64,000 nucleotides of DNA, taken from the NCBI GenBank assembly GCA_028386065.3, contig JAKUCV010007194.1, positions 17,257 through 81,256 on the forward strand, written 5' to 3'. The position numbers and the translations under genes are program-made. Below the pieces are notes generated by a model, which was not told the DNA's origin, ran no database searches, and saw nothing but the letters and a program-made list of their open reading frames with translations. The first letter of the stretch is position 1. Every line of letters starts with the position of its first letter. Below are positions 42,748 to 55,856 of this stretch, one piece after another. The stretch comes from Turnera subulata. Its lineage: Eukaryota; Streptophyta; Magnoliopsida; Malpighiales; Passifloraceae.

Positions 42748-43658
42748 GGGAGGTGATATTGGCGCTCCCACATTTTATATCTACACTCCACTTTCTCTTC
42801 CAATTACTAAATTGACCCTCTTTCTATCTTAACACTAATAAATTTTGCCTCGTAAGTTTCGCCTACAAAATAGGCAGACTTTGTAACATTATTACACGTC
42901 CAATACTGCCTCTCAGGTCCTTGTTTTATTTTCCATTATTAATTTTTTCCATAATGCAGTTTGCAAAAAAAATCAAAATTTCTCAGAAAAATAAATATTG
43001 TGATTATTTCCTTTTCTATGAACTATTTTTTGAAAAGATAAAAGTGACTAATAATTATATCTATATAATAGTTAAATGAAAGGAATTATGCCTCCAGCTC
43101 ATTCGTAATAAAACCACCTCTGTCAAATTGTATATTCTTATTAAAAATTTAAGTAGACCTTTTCTAAAATTGAAATGATTTTGTGCTAGGCTGAAAGTTT
43201 CTTCAAAATTTAGCATTGAAATTCTCAAGAAAGTGAATAACACATTAAAAAAATGTATATCAAAAGTATATACAAATATAAGATAAGAATACTAAAATGC
43301 AAAAGTTTGATTTTTATTTACTCTAACTTGTTTTCATATTAAATATATTTAATATACGCCATGAGCATACCAGTTTTTTAAAAAATTACCTAAATAAAAA
43401 CCATATCACTTGTTATCACTTTTTTTTTTTTGTAAAAAGTCCTCATGGCAACTCAAACCAAACACAGCAGTAAAACCCATATCACTTGTTGTCACTCGTA
43501 AGAATAAAACATTTTTTTTTTTCACAGAGCAATTGTAAAGTACGAGACGAAATCTAAGGGACTGGAAAAAAAACACAAGGTCAGTTAAGTCATTAAAAAG
43601 TGCAAAAAAATGGAGTGGAGTGTAGTTATAAAACTTTGGAGTGCAAATATCGCCTCCC
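42748..43658. mobile_element. Non-autonomous DNA element with ~47-bp imperfect terminal inverted repeats
   Basis: The left end reads GGGAGGTGATATTGG...CTACACTCCACTTT. The reverse complement of the right end reads GGGAGGCGATATTTG...CTACACTCCACTCC, matching over about 47 bp with roughly 80% identity by eye. The 911-bp interior is AT-rich and non-coding. No clear flanking duplication was found, so the superfamily is open. Confidence 0.6.
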
Positions 43659-44370
43659 GATTTAGATTATTTAATGTTGTTTTCGTATTGTGATAATAAT
43701 ACCAAACGGGTGATGAGTAGATGGTACGGTAATTTTTTGCGGGTAAATTTCTTGTGTAAGTCAAACAGGAAATGAAAACTATTGTACCAAAATCTACTTA
43801 TTCCTTCTTTCTTGCTTTCAGTGTGCTACCAAAATCTTATCACAATCACACGAGTTGTTCTTTGCTGTTTGGCTATCAAGATGAACAATATTAATTTTGG
43901 CTGTCATCAAGGATCACATATATGTGAGAAAAAAGCCTAATTTAGATGGACAAATTAATGGCGCAAAAAAGGTTAGTATGGCAATGACAAAGGGGAAGGA
44001 AATGTGGGGTGGAATATACATGCATTAATTGCCGTTTGGTTTGTTTGTTTTGGAAGAATTAATGTTAAAGTTAATTAAGGTGTGTAAAATAAAGTCAAAG
44101 ATTTTAATTAAGAATTTTCAGTCAACCATCTGGTATGATTGTAGTTAGCTGATGATTTGCTTACTAGGTTTTATCCAAGATCTCATCTGAATCAATTGTA
44201 GTTGAAAATTAATCTGATCTCATCACTATCAAACTAGATTTGATATGATTTGAAATCAAATTTCAAATAAATCCCAGAAAAATCCTTTCAATTCCCCCCT
44301 ATATATGCTTGGGTATTCCCTACTTTGTACTTCACTCATTCTTTCTTTCTTTTATTCTAATTTGTAAAAC
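43659..44370 (+). promoter_or_regulatory. Upstream region of beta-galactosidase gene 1
   Basis: The last 230 bp are shared in diverged form with the upstream DNA of gene 2 and with the relic at 22494-22745. The TATA-like CCTATATATGC lies at about 44299-44308, some 65 bp before the ATG. It probably contains the core promoter; other elements cannot be defined. Confidence 0.5.
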
Positions 44371-47300
44371 ATGGGAGACATGTTTCCTGCTTCAGCTTTA
44401 GTTCTCATTTTAATTAGTTTGAGTTCACTCTGCTTTGCTTTTGATGTTACATATGACAATAGAGCCATCAAGATTGATGGCGAGAGAAAATTAATTATTT
44501 CTGGTTCAATTCACTATCCTCGCAGTACTCCACAAGTAAGTTTGAAGTAGGATGATATATATGCGTCACATCCGTAATTAATTTTTTTTGTTTACGTCTG
44601 CTAAAATAATAATTGTTGTTTATTTAATGATTAATAGATGTGGCCGTCTCTAATCAAGAATGCTAAAGCTGGGGGTCTAAATGCCATCGAGACTTATGTG
44701 TTCTGGAATGCGCATGAACCAGTCCAGCGTCAGGTTTTCACATTTTCCTTACTTATAGTTCATAGTTTCTTTTTTTTTATTATTTTTCTAAATAGAAAAT
44801 CGTTAATTTTTTTTTATTCCTTAATTAGTATGACTTCTCTGGAAGGCTTGACCTGGTTAGGTTCATCCAAGACATTCAACGCCAAAATCTTTATGCCATT
44901 CTTCGGATTGGTCCATATGTTTGTGCAGAATGGAGTTTTGGGTACTAAGTTATATACATTTCATTAAATAAACATTACTTTCCTATTTTTCTGCCTAGTT
45001 AATGTTGACACTTATCATCTGAGTTTTCTAATTTTGTCATGTGTAATAGAGGATTTCCCGTTTGGTTGAAAAGTTTGCCTGGTATCGAATTAAGAACAAA
45101 CAATGACGTTTACAAGGTAATTACTTCTTAAACTATACAAGTGATCATGTTAGTTAACCATTAATTGTTTTCAAAATAGCTCATATGCTGTTTTTTTTTT
45201 TTTCTAAATGTGAAAATTCAGAATGAGATGCGAACTTTTACCACACTAATTGTGAACATGTTGAAGAAGCATCGTCTGTTTGCTTCCCAAGGAGGGCCAG
45301 TGATCTTGGCACAGGTTGGTGTATATATACTGCATATATGAATGCATAATTTCAAAGTGAAATATATATGTTCTTGAGTTTATAATGTTTGAGCGTATGA
45401 TTAATTAACAGATCGAAAACGAATATGGAAACGTGGAATGGGCATATGGCGATGCTGGAAGGAAATATGTGGAATGGTGCAAGGACACTGCTCTAGGCTA
45501 TAAACTTGATATTCCATGGATCATGTGTCAGCAAGACAATGCTCCATCACCAATGGTAATCATTTCCCAAAAGACCTGAATTCTTTGAATTCTTGATTAT
45601 CATACTCGTGAACTTAGTCGGTACAAAACTAAACGATAGCACACCATTTTTCCGATTCGTGCTAGCTAGTCATTTTGATTATTTATGTTACTAACATATT
45701 TTCATTGTCTATATTTGTGGTTTCAAACTACTTAGATCAGTGCTTGCAATGGCTGGTACTGTGACCAATGGAACCCAAAATCTAACAGTACGCCAAAGAT
45801 ATGGACTGAGAATTGGACCGGCTGGTTTAAGGATTGGGGTAACCCAGATCCACACAGACCTGCTGAAGATCTTGCATTTTCCGTGGCCCGGTTTTTCCAG
45901 CTTGGTGGTTCTCTGCAGAACTATTACATGGTTAGTTCATTTTCGACTTGATTAATGTTGCTATAAGGCTCTGTATACATATAAGCATAGTTGGCTTAAC
46001 GTAGTTGTGCTCTGACCTTGTCTTAGTATCATGGTGGGACTAATTTTGGAGAGACAGCAGGAGGACCATACATCACCACCTCATATGATTATGATGCACC
46101 ACTTGACGAATTCGGTAAAGTACAAAATTTTGAGTTTTGATTGATAGGTTTAATTTAATTTTGAGGAAAAGGGAAGATAATTAACACCAACAATCAAAAT
46201 TTCGACAGGAAATCTGAATCAGCCTAAATGGGGTCATCTTAAGGACCTTCACCTGGTATTGAGGTCAATGGAAAAGATCTTGTTGTATGGTGACAGGGTT
46301 GATCATAATCATGATCAATGGGGAGCCAAATCAGTAAGTTTTCATTTTCTTGATAAACTATGTGACAAGACACTTAATTGGAGATGTTTATTTTTAATAA
46401 TAAAGAAAACTTGGACTGATTGATTAATTATGCATTGTTTTTGCAGGTGACAGTTTATTCTTACCGCGGTCAAAGGGCCTGCTTCTTTTCAAATTCAGAT
46501 GCCACTCAGGTTTTTACTGTTGATTTTGAGGGAGTTACATACCACATTCCTCCTTGGACCACTACGATTCTTGAAGATTGTTACAAAGAGGTTTACAGTA
46601 CCTCCAAGGTGAATTCATTCTCCTAGCTAGCTAGATGTCAAAATATGCAGTTTCTACTTTGGATCAGAGGTTAATGAACTAACTAACATCATTTAATTTA
46701 TGAATACACAGGTTAATGCTCAAACTTCAACAATGATCATGACAGATCCGGAACCAGAAGGGGAGGATGAATATGGATCAGAGGAGGCTGCTCCATTAGA
46801 ATGGCAATGGACAACGGAGTCTGTTATGAACGTTGACCACTACGGTTTACTTTCCGGTACTCATTTGGTTTCCAAGCAGCTCTTGGATCAGAAAATTGCT
46901 ACAAATGGTACTAGTGATCATCTGTGGGTGCTGACCAGGTACTATTACCTGCTGATGAATTCCCTTCAATCAATCTTTGTTTGTTTTCGTAAACTTTGTT
47001 CCAATGCACCATAAATAAGTAGTCTTTTGCTGGTAACAAAAAAATGTTTATATTATGTTATGCAGCATTGATATCAATAAGACAGATCCAGTGTGGGGGA
47101 AAGGCAAGATCAATCTGCAAGTGAAGACAGAAGGGCATGTACTCCATGCTTATATTAACGGCTTCCACATTGGTAAGACTGTTTTCTTCTCCATTTCCTG
47201 CAATATGTTCCTAATTTGTACCGCTATCGCGTCTAATTATATGAAAATGCACTGCAGGCACACAGGCTGCAGATATTAGTCATTTGAGCTTCGTCTTCGA

Positions 47301-48469
47301 GAAAGCTGTCAAAGACAAATTCTTGAAGGATGGGAAGAATTATCTGTCTTTCTTGAGTAGCACGGTTGGATTGCAGGTAAGTACACACTAAGAATATGCC
47401 AAACTTGCTTCCGAAAGCGTATAGAAATGTGTAATGATTGATTGAATATATGTTGGTGTCAGAATTATGGTGACCACTTTGACAATGGGAAAAATGGGAT
47501 ACTGGGTCCAATCAAGTTAATAGCAAAAACTACAACTGGGGATGTGGAGAAGGATATTTCATCAAGCCAGTGGATTTACAAGACTGGCCTGCAGGGTGTG
47601 CAATTAGGATTCCAGAGTGGCAATTCACCCCATGCTCGCTGGCAAGTAAACAGACGTCCATCTAACAAAGAGCTTGTTTGGTACAAGGTAGTATCATCCA
47701 TCAATGAATAATATGTTCTTCAATTGATTCCTTCTAACAAATTAAGTGCTTATGCATGTCTTATTCTACCTACATTGCTGCAGACAACTTTCCCAACTCC
47801 CTTAGGAACCGACCCGGTTGTGGTGGATTTACGGGGTTTGGGCAAGGGAGCTGCTTGGGTTAATGGCAACCACATTGGGAGGTATTGGCCTGCCGTAATC
47901 TCCCCCGAAGATAAGTGCTCTATAGAATGTAGATACGCCCAGACTTACAAAGCTCAGACCTGCTACACTAACTGTGGCAAGCCAACCCAGAGATGGTCTG
48001 TACTGGAAGTATCTCTTTTATGTTCTGTTTATTTCTCTTGAAATGTAGCTACATATGAACAAATTAAATCTGTTTCAGGTACCACATCCCCAGGGACTTC
48101 CTAAGAGACGACAGAGAAAATGATCTCGTTCTATTCGAAGAGCTGGGTGGCACCCCGGAGCTCGTCAGGTTTAAGACTGTGACAATTGGAAGTGTGTGCT
48201 TGCATGCCTACAATCACCAGAAAGTGACATTATCCTGCCAAGGAGGAAAGGTTTTCTCGGACATCAAATTTGCTAGCTTTGGTCTACCTGAGGGAGGCTG
48301 CAGCCATTTCAGAAAGACAAGATGTCATGCTCCTAGAACTCAACAAATCATCGAAGACGCTTGTCTCGGCCAGAAATCCTGCACTTTCGATGTCTCTCAG
48401 GATACTTTCGGAGTTCTTGAAGAATGCGAGTCTCAAGACTACAGGCTCGCAGTTGAAGCTGTTTGTTAG
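44371..48469 (+). CDS. Beta-galactosidase, GH35 with SUEL lectin tail, tandem gene 1
   Basis: Sixteen exons: 44371-44535, 44638-44733, 44829-44941, 45050-45116, 45222-45314, 45412-45555, 45736-45930, 46027-46114, 46209-46333, 46447-46608, 46712-46938, 47066-47172, 47258-47376, 47463-47687, 47784-47995, 48079-48469. The product has 842 residues. It releases terminal beta-galactose, probably from wall polysaccharides in the apoplast (signal peptide about 1-23). Active-site acid E182 lies in I-E-N-E-Y-G-N and nucleophile E251 in [10 protein letters not shown]-terminal SUEL galactose-lectin domain (about 750-842) contains F-A-S-F-G and C-x-G-Q-K-S-C. Start text [14 protein letters not shown] resembles the BGAL7/BGAL15 branch. 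All borders are GT..AG, including donor ATG/GTCTGT in exon 15. No lesions seen. Confidence 0.94.
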
Positions 48470-48778
48470 ACAGTCTTTAGTTACAGAACATCTAGTCTTC
48501 CCTTTCCTATTACATTGATTAGCTAGGATGATCATCATCAGTTGTCTGTTCACCACAATTTGTTGTTAGACTGAATAAAAATGAAAAAAAGAAAATTACA
48601 TTACCCTCCTCTCTCTTTATCTCCGTTGGCTGACAATTTTCCAACTTCATTTTCGTCTCTTCCCTGAATATTATTTCCCATTTGTTAAAATCATGGCTAT
48701 CAAAAACAAAATACCAACAGCATTATCCGTTTGGTATCAATTCCGGGGAAAAGTAGATTATCAGTTTGGTATCAATTA
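48470..48778. other. 3' flank of beta-galactosidase gene 1
   Basis: An AATAAA-like signal (CTGAATAAAAATG) occurs near 48573. The same string follows gene 2 near 55553, so the duplicated unit extends past the stop codon. The last nine bases are the left target duplication of the MULE. Confidence 0.55.
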
Positions 48779-50305
48779 GGGTAAATCGCATATTTAGGGT
48801 CTGTACTGTTTTAAAAGTACCTTTTAGGGGTCTGTACTATTTTTTGTCTCTTTTACGGGTCCATACTCTTATTTTCGGTCCCGGTTAGGGGTCCGGGGCA
48901 GCCCCACGGATGACGTGGACTGCCCGGCCAAGGATGCATTACACGCGGACTCATTTTTACACGTGGCTAAGCACTCTTCTTTACACGTGGCTGATGCCCA
49001 TTGTACATGGTGGGCCCCACTTCCAAATATTTTCCAAAAACTAGATTTCCAAATATTTTCTAAAAGATTTATTATTTCCTTAAATAATATATATATACAT
49101 AAATTTATTTATATATATATGTATGCAAATTTCTGGAACAATACATCTTTTTTCACAAAAAAAAAAGAAAAATTCTGGAACTCCAAATTTTTCCAACGCA
49201 CTAATTTATTTCACCAATAAAAGAAAAAAGAAAAACATGCTTCTCTTCTTCTCCTTCTCTCATCCAGCACCGCCGACACCACCGGCGCCACCACCAATCC
49301 ACCATTTGACGCGAGCCAGCAATGCCCCACCTCTCGCACGCACCACCATCATCACCTTCCTCCTCCCTCGCGCAGCCATGCCATCCTCTTCGTTACCGAC
49401 ACCGACGCGTTACAGTGACAAATCAAGGCGAGTCTAACTTTGGAGATTTAGGTCGCCACCGGAGCAGCTGCACCCGTCCCCGGCACCTCCTTGGCCCGAT
49501 CCCCTACCCAAAATAGGATCCGCCACGTCTGAAGGGAGGGGAACAATGACGGTGACGGCGGTGAGGACAACGAAGGGAGAAAAGAGAGGGAGGAGGAGTA
49601 GCAGTGGGATGATGGAGGAGGGACGGCGTTGCTGTGTGGAGGGTTTTAGATTTTGCTGAAGCGAAACTGCCTCGCTTCTCGAAGCCGCCATGCCTACGCG
49701 GCGGATCAGACGGCTTATTGGCCACCCAGCTGTCGGATTCGTCCGCCCTGGACTGCGAATCGAAGAAGGAACCACCGGGCCCTCTCTCCCTCCTCGACGA
49801 CTCGAAACCGTTCTCGGTGGGCGACTTCTTCGTCTTCGACCAGTCGTCTATCTCGTTGGCCCAGGAGGGGGCGGGGCGTACTTTGAAGCAACTGTCGAGG
49901 CGGGTCCGGTCGAGCTCCTCGGTGGAGCGCTGGCGGGGGCCGGTGGGGAGGACGAGGAGATTTTCGGGGGAGGGGTTGGTTTTTTTGTTTTTTGTTTTTA
50001 ATTTTGGATTTTAAAAACAAAAAAGGGTTTAATTTCTTTTTTTTAAAAAAAACTAGACTGTGGGACCCACATGCCACTGTGGGCATGGCGTGAGGGTCAC
50101 GCGCGTCAGTCGCAACAATCTGCCCAAAAACTTGGGGCATGCATCTCACGTACGGGCCGGGCAGTCCACGTCAGTCGTCGGGCTGCCCCGGACCCCTGAA
50201 CGGGATCGTAAACAATAGTTTGGACCCTTAAAAGGGACAAATAAAAGTACAGACCCCTAAAAGGTACTTTTCCAATAGTACAGGCCCCAAATATGCGATT
50301 TACCC
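48779..50305. mobile_element. Mutator-like element with 9-bp target duplication and GC-rich interior (Pack-MULE candidate)
   Basis: Terminal inverted repeats of about 151 bp (48779-48929 and 50155-50305) begin GGGTAAATCGCATATTT and include AAAAGTACCTTTTAGGGG, GGGGTCCGGGGCAGCCC and GACGTGGACTGCCCGG. Both sides carry the perfect 9-bp duplication TATCAATTA (48770-48778 and 50306-50314). Long TIRs plus 9 bp is the MULE signature. There is no transposase. The interior at about 49240-49980 is much richer in GC than its surroundings and has overlapping open frames on both strands (for example 49634-50014 + and 49504-49725 -). This looks like captured gene sequence, whose source I do not recognise. 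Confidence 0.88.
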
Positions 50306-50337
50306 TATCAATTACAAATGCAATTTTTTTGTTGCGC

Positions 50338-50667
50338 CTATGAATACTGGCAAGAAGGTGCCTCTTTCTTCTGTGGCTGATGACAACCCTTATGTTCTTG
50401 GCCTCCTCCACATCTCCCTTATACTTTGAAGTCTTTGAACAAGAGCGTTGGACTCCATTGGATATCCACCACCCTGTCTTGCCACATGGAGAGGAAAGTC
50501 TTGGTCCTGGGTCATGCAGGATTACCAACTTGTTTGTTTCGCTTTCAATCTCGACACTCGCGAGTGGGCTGAAATTAATTCTTCCTCGCAAGCTGGAGAA
50601 GCTTCCTTTCTGGACCTCCTCGCTCTTCGTGGAAGGCAGCAGCAAGAAGAATGATGCTGGCCTGTGA
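50338..50667 (+). pseudogene. F-box/kelch-type gene fragment with frameshifts
   Basis: Reading across frames gives L-Y-F-E-V-F-E-Q-E-R-W-T-P-L, then P-P, then W-V-M-Q-D-Y-Q-L-V-C-F-A-F-N-L-D-T-R-E-W-A-E-I. This resembles one and a half kelch-like repeats of plant F-box-associated proteins. At least two frameshifts separate the pieces. A text similar to LINE tails (TTCATTTCTCAAAAAAG, about 50714-50731) follows, so it might be a retrocopy; that is uncertain. Confidence 0.45.
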
Positions 50668-50723
50668 TCGATGATGTTCGTTTTTAACACTTGATGAATG
50701 CCAATGAGCTCTTCATTTCTCAA

Positions 50724-51436
50724 AAAAGAAAAACAACAATAATACTTATAAGATCATCGCTGTTTTTAATTAACACAAAAGAAAATGCATTTTTAATTAA
50801 AATAATTAAAAAGCAGCAAATATACGTATCTAGGGGAGAAGAAAAGGAAAGAAAGAATCCATTAATTGGTATCACCAAAAAAAAAAAATTCATTAACTGG
50901 TGACTCACGCGGCCACCACGCACCGAAATATATAAAATACTCAAATCAATGAAAATTTTCTTGAAATATACTTTATAGATGTTGGGGATTATGAATTTGT
51001 GATAAGTATAAGAATATTGTGCCATATATAGTTAATGTTATATATCTTTCTACTCGGAACGCAGTAAGCATAATAATTTTGTTCTTTTTAAGTGTATTAG
51101 GTTAGTTGATACTATCCAAGCAAAAACAACATTTGCACGGATACCATTATCTATACCTATATTACCTATATTTAAGGTACCTAAGTTACAAACAAAACTA
51201 GAAAAAACAAAGGAAAACATAAAAGCCCTGCTGTTTTGTTGATATTATCCAAGTAGTTTTAAACCTGATCTCACTATCAAACTACATTTTAAATTATTTG
51301 AAATCAAATTCCATATAAATCCCCTTATCAAAAAAAAAAAATCCATACAAATCCAAAACTATCTTTCAATAACTTATATATTCCTGGTTATTTGCTTTGT
51401 AGGCTGAACTCATTCTTTATTCAATCATCTGTAAAC
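50724..51436 (+). promoter_or_regulatory. Upstream region of beta-galactosidase gene 2
   Basis: Homology to the gene 1 upstream DNA is visible from about 51260 (CTCACTATCAAACTA, GAAATCAAATT). A TATA-like CTTATATATTCC lies at about 51373-51384, some 55 bp before the ATG. Further upstream is AT-rich DNA without a recognisable feature. Confidence 0.5.
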
Positions 51437-54400
51437 ATGGGAGCCATGTTTCCTTCTTCTGCTTTAGTTTTCATCTTAATTAGTTTAGGTTCACTTTGCT
51501 TTGCTTTTGATGTTACATATGACAATAGAGCCATCAAAATTGATGGCGAGAGAAAATTAATTATTTCTGGTTCCATTCACTATCCTCGCAGTACTCCACA
51601 AGTAAGTTTGGAGTAGGAAGATGCTATATCTGCATCACTTTCATAATTACTTCTCTTGTTTACATTTGCTAAAATAATAAATTTTAATTGTTTGTTATTA
51701 ATTAATAGATGTGGCCATCTTTAATCAAGAATGCTAAAGCTGGGGGTCTAAATGCCATCGAGACTTATGTGTTCTGGAATGCGCATGAACCAGTCCAGCG
51801 TCAGGTTTTCACATTTTCCTTACTTATCAGTTCATAGTTTTTTTTTTTTTTGATTATTTTTCAAAATAGAAAATCCTTTAATTTTTATTTTTATTTTTTT
51901 CCCTTAATTAGTATGACTTCTCTGGAAGGCTTGACCTGGTTAGGTTCATCCAAGACATTCAACGTCAAAATCTTTATGCCATTCTTCGGATTGGGCCATA
52001 TGTTTGTGCAGAATGGAGTTTTGGGTACTAAATTATATGCATTTCATTGAGTTAATTTTCTACTTTTTGCCTAATTAATGTTGACCCTTAGTTTACTAAT
52101 TTTTTCATGTTATTTGTAATAGAGGATTTCCCGTTTGGTTGAAAAGTTTGCCTGGTATAGAATTAAGAACAAACAATGACGTTTACAAGGTAATTACCTT
52201 ATACATGTGATCATGTTAGTTAACCATTAATTTGTTTTCAAAATAGCTCATATGCTTTTTTGTTTTTTTTTTTCTAAATGTGAAAATTCAGAATGAGATG
52301 CGTACCTTTACCACACTAATAGTGAACATGTTGAAGAAGCATCGTCTGTTTGCTTCCCAAGGAGGGCCAGTGATCTTGGCACAGGTTGGTGTATATACTG
52401 CACATATGAATGCATAAATTCAAAGTAAAATATATATGTTCTTGAGTTTATAATGTTTTGAAACAGATTGAAAACGAATATGGAAATGTGGAATGGGCAT
52501 ATGGCGATGCTGGATGGAAGTATGTAGAATGGTGCAAAGACACTGCTCTAGGCTATAAACTTGATATTCCATGGATCATGTGTCAGCAAGACAATGCTCC
52601 ATCACCAATGGTAATTATTTCCAACAGACCTGAATTCTTCTAGCTAAAACATTTTGATGATTTATGTTAGTAACATACTTTATATATTTGTGGTTTCAAA
52701 CTACTTAGATAAGTGCTTGCAATGGCTGGTACTGTGACCAATGGAACCCCAAATCTAACAGTACACCAAAGATATGGACTGAGAATTGGACCGGCTGGTT
52801 TAAGGATTGGGGTAGCCCAGATCCACACAGACCTGCTGAAGATCTTGCATTTTCCGTGGCCCGGTTTTTCCAGCTTGGTGGTTCTCTCCAGAACTATTAC
52901 ATGGTTAGTTCATTTGCAACTTTGATTAATGTTGCTATTGGTATATGAATGGGTTGGCTTAATGTGGTTGTCCTCTTACCTTGTCTTAGTATCATGGTGG
53001 GACTAACTTTGGGGAGACAGCAGGAGGACCATACATCACCACCTCATATGATTATGATGCACCACTTGACGAATTCGGTAAAGAAGAAAATTTTTGAGTT
53101 TTGATTGATAGGTTTAATTTAATTAATCGTGGAGAAGCGGACGATAATTAACACCAACAATCGAAATTTCTGACAGGAAATCTGAATCAGCCTAAATGGG
53201 GTCATCTTAAGGAGCTTCACCTGGTACTGAGGTCAATGGAAAAGATCTTATTGTATGGTGACAGGGTTGATCATAATCATGATCAATGGGGAACCAGATC
53301 GGTCAGTTTTCGTTCATTCTCGTGATAAACTATGAGACAAGCACTTAATTAGAAACATGGATTGATTCATTATATTTGCATTGTTTTGCAGGTGACAGTT
53401 TATTCTTACCGTGGTCAGAGGGCCTGCTTCTTTTCAAATGCAGATACCTCTCAGGTTTTCACTGTTGATTTTGAGGGAGTTAAATACCACATTCCTCCTT
53501 GGACCACTACGATTCTCGAAGGTTGTTACAAAGAGGTTTACAGTACTTCCAAGGTGAACTCATTCTCCTCCTAACTAGCCAGATGTCTAAATATGTAGTT
53601 TCTACTTTGGATCAGAGGTTAATGATCCTAACTAACTACCATCATTTAATTTATGTATACACAGGTTAATGCTCAAACTTCAATAATGATCAAAGCTGAT
53701 CCAGAACCAGAAGGGGAGGATGATTATGGATCAGAGGAGGCTGCTCCATTAGAATGGCAATGGACTACTGAGTCTGTTTTGAATGTTGACCACAAAGGTT
53801 TACTTTCCGGTAGTCATTTGGTTTCCAAGCAGCTCTTGGATCAGAAAATTGCTACAAATGGTACTAGTGATCATCTGTGGGTGTTGACCAGGTACTACTA
53901 CCTGCTGATGCATTCCCTCCAGTCAATCTTTGTTTGTTTTTCATAAACTTTGTTCCAATGCGCCATGACAAACAAATGTTTATGAGATATATTATGCAGC
54001 ATGAATATCGATAAGACAGTTCCTGCGTGGGGCGAAGGCAAGATCTTTCTGCAAGTGAAGACAGAAGGGCATGTACTCCATGCTTATATTAACGGCTTCC
54101 ACATTGGTAAGACTTGATGTTTTCTATCCATTTCCTGTTATATTTTCCTATTTTGTACCGCAAACCGTGATCAAGTATAATAAAATGCATTGCAGGCACA
54201 CAGTATGCAGAAAATAGTCATTTTAGCTTCGACTTCGAGAGAGCTGTAAAGAACAAATTCTTGGTGAATGGCTTCAATTATGTGTCTTTACTGAGTAGCA
54301 CAGTTGGATTGCCTGTAAGTTCACACTAATAATATGCTACATTAACCCCCAAGTGTGTGAAATGTATAAACCTCAAGGTGATTGATCAAATGTATTTGTT

Positions 54401-55417
54401 TTATATATGCTGGGATCAGAATTATGGTGACCACTTTGACAATGGAAAAGTTGGGATACTGGGTCCAATCAAGTTGGTAGCAAGAACTTCATCAGGGGAT
54501 GTCGTGAAGGATATTTCAGCAAGTCAGTGGATTTACAAGCCTGGACTGCAGGGTGTGCAATTAGGATTCCATAGTGGCAATTCACGCCACGCTCGCTGGC
54601 AAGTAAACAGACGTCCATCTAACAAAGAGCTTGTTTGGTACAAGGTAGTATCATCCGCCAATGAATAATATGTTCTTTAGTTGATTCCTTCTAACAAGTT
54701 AAGTGCTTATGTATGTCTTATTCTTCCCACATTGCTGCAGACAACTTTCCCAACTCCCTTAGGGACCGATCCGGTAGTGGTGGATTTACAGGGTTTGGGC
54801 AAGGGAGCTGCTTGGGTTAATGGCTTCCACATTGGGAGGTATTGGCCTGCCATAATCGCCCCCGAAGATAAGTGCTCTATAGAATGTAAATACGCCCAGT
54901 CTTACAAAGCTCAGTCCTGCTACACTGGTTGTGGCAAGCCAACCCAAAGATGGTATGTAACCCTCTTCATATCTCTTTTCTGGAAGGATCTTTTTTATGT
55001 TCTCTTGAAATGTTTCTGTGTTTCAGGTATCACATCCCTAGGGACTTCCTAAGAGATGACGGAGAAAATGATCTCGTTCTATTCGAAGAGCTGGGTGGCA
55101 CCCCGGAGCTTGTCAAGTTCAAGACTGTGACAGTTGGTAGTGTGTGCTTGCATGCTTACAATCACCAGAAAGTGACATTATCCTGCCAAGGAGGAAGGGT
55201 TTTCTCGGACATCAAATTTGCTAGCTTTGGACTGCCAGAAGGAGGCTGCAGCCATTTCAGAACCACAAGATGTCATGCTCCTAAAACTCGTCAAATCATA
55301 GAAGACGCTTGTCTCGGGCAGAAATCCTGCACTTTCGATGTCTCTCAGGATACTTTCGGAGTTCTTGAAGATTGCAAGTCTCAAGACTACAGGCTTGCAG
55401 TTGAGGCTGTTTGTTAG
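51437..55417 (+). CDS. Beta-galactosidase, GH35 with SUEL lectin tail, tandem gene 2
   Basis: Sixteen exons: 51437-51601, 51709-51804, 51912-52024, 52123-52189, 52292-52384, 52467-52610, 52709-52903, 52990-53077, 53177-53301, 53392-53553, 53665-53891, 54000-54106, 54196-54314, 54420-54644, 54741-54952, 55027-55417. Every exon has exactly the length of its counterpart in gene 1 (842 residues). Catalytic motifs I-E-N-E-Y-G-N and W-T-E-N-W-T-G-W, signal peptide and lectin domain are intact. Changes cluster in the middle and C-terminal half: for example K-V-G-I-L for K-N-G-I-L, and G-F-H-I-G for G-N-H-I-G in the I-G-R-Y-W segment. Introns also align closely, so duplication is recent. Same-strand head-to-tail arrangement suggests unequal crossing-over. 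Exon 9 uses donor TCG/GTCAGT. Confidence 0.94.
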
Positions 55418-55856
55418 ATAGTCTGTATTACTTACTAGCCACCCACCTAGAATCCCTTAATTTTACGTTCCATCAATTAGCTAGGATGGTCATCAGCAGG
55501 TTTCCTTTCATCTATACTAGTCGTGACTGTTCTCCACAATTTGTTATCAGACTGAATAAAAATGAAGAAAATTCTTTTTATTACCCTCCTCGCTCTAACT
55601 CTGTCTCTGTTAGTCTCTGGATTTTACATCTTGGATGCTAAACATGGGAAAATAAATGCTTTTAAAAGTACAAAATAAATTTGGACTACTTATCAATGAA
55701 AAAAAAAGTACCAAATTTGAATAAGACATAGATTTAACTCAAAGAAAAACAATCCATGACAGAGAGGTTAATTGTAAAACGGAAAAATACTTCATGTGCA
55801 GTATATAAGGTTGCTGCATGAGTGATGGCACAACTTTGTTAACTTACAACTTTGTG
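55418..55856. other. 3' flank of beta-galactosidase gene 2
   Basis: The 3'UTR has the same CTGAATAAAAATGAA signal as gene 1, near 55553. The rest is AT-rich. Confidence 0.5.
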
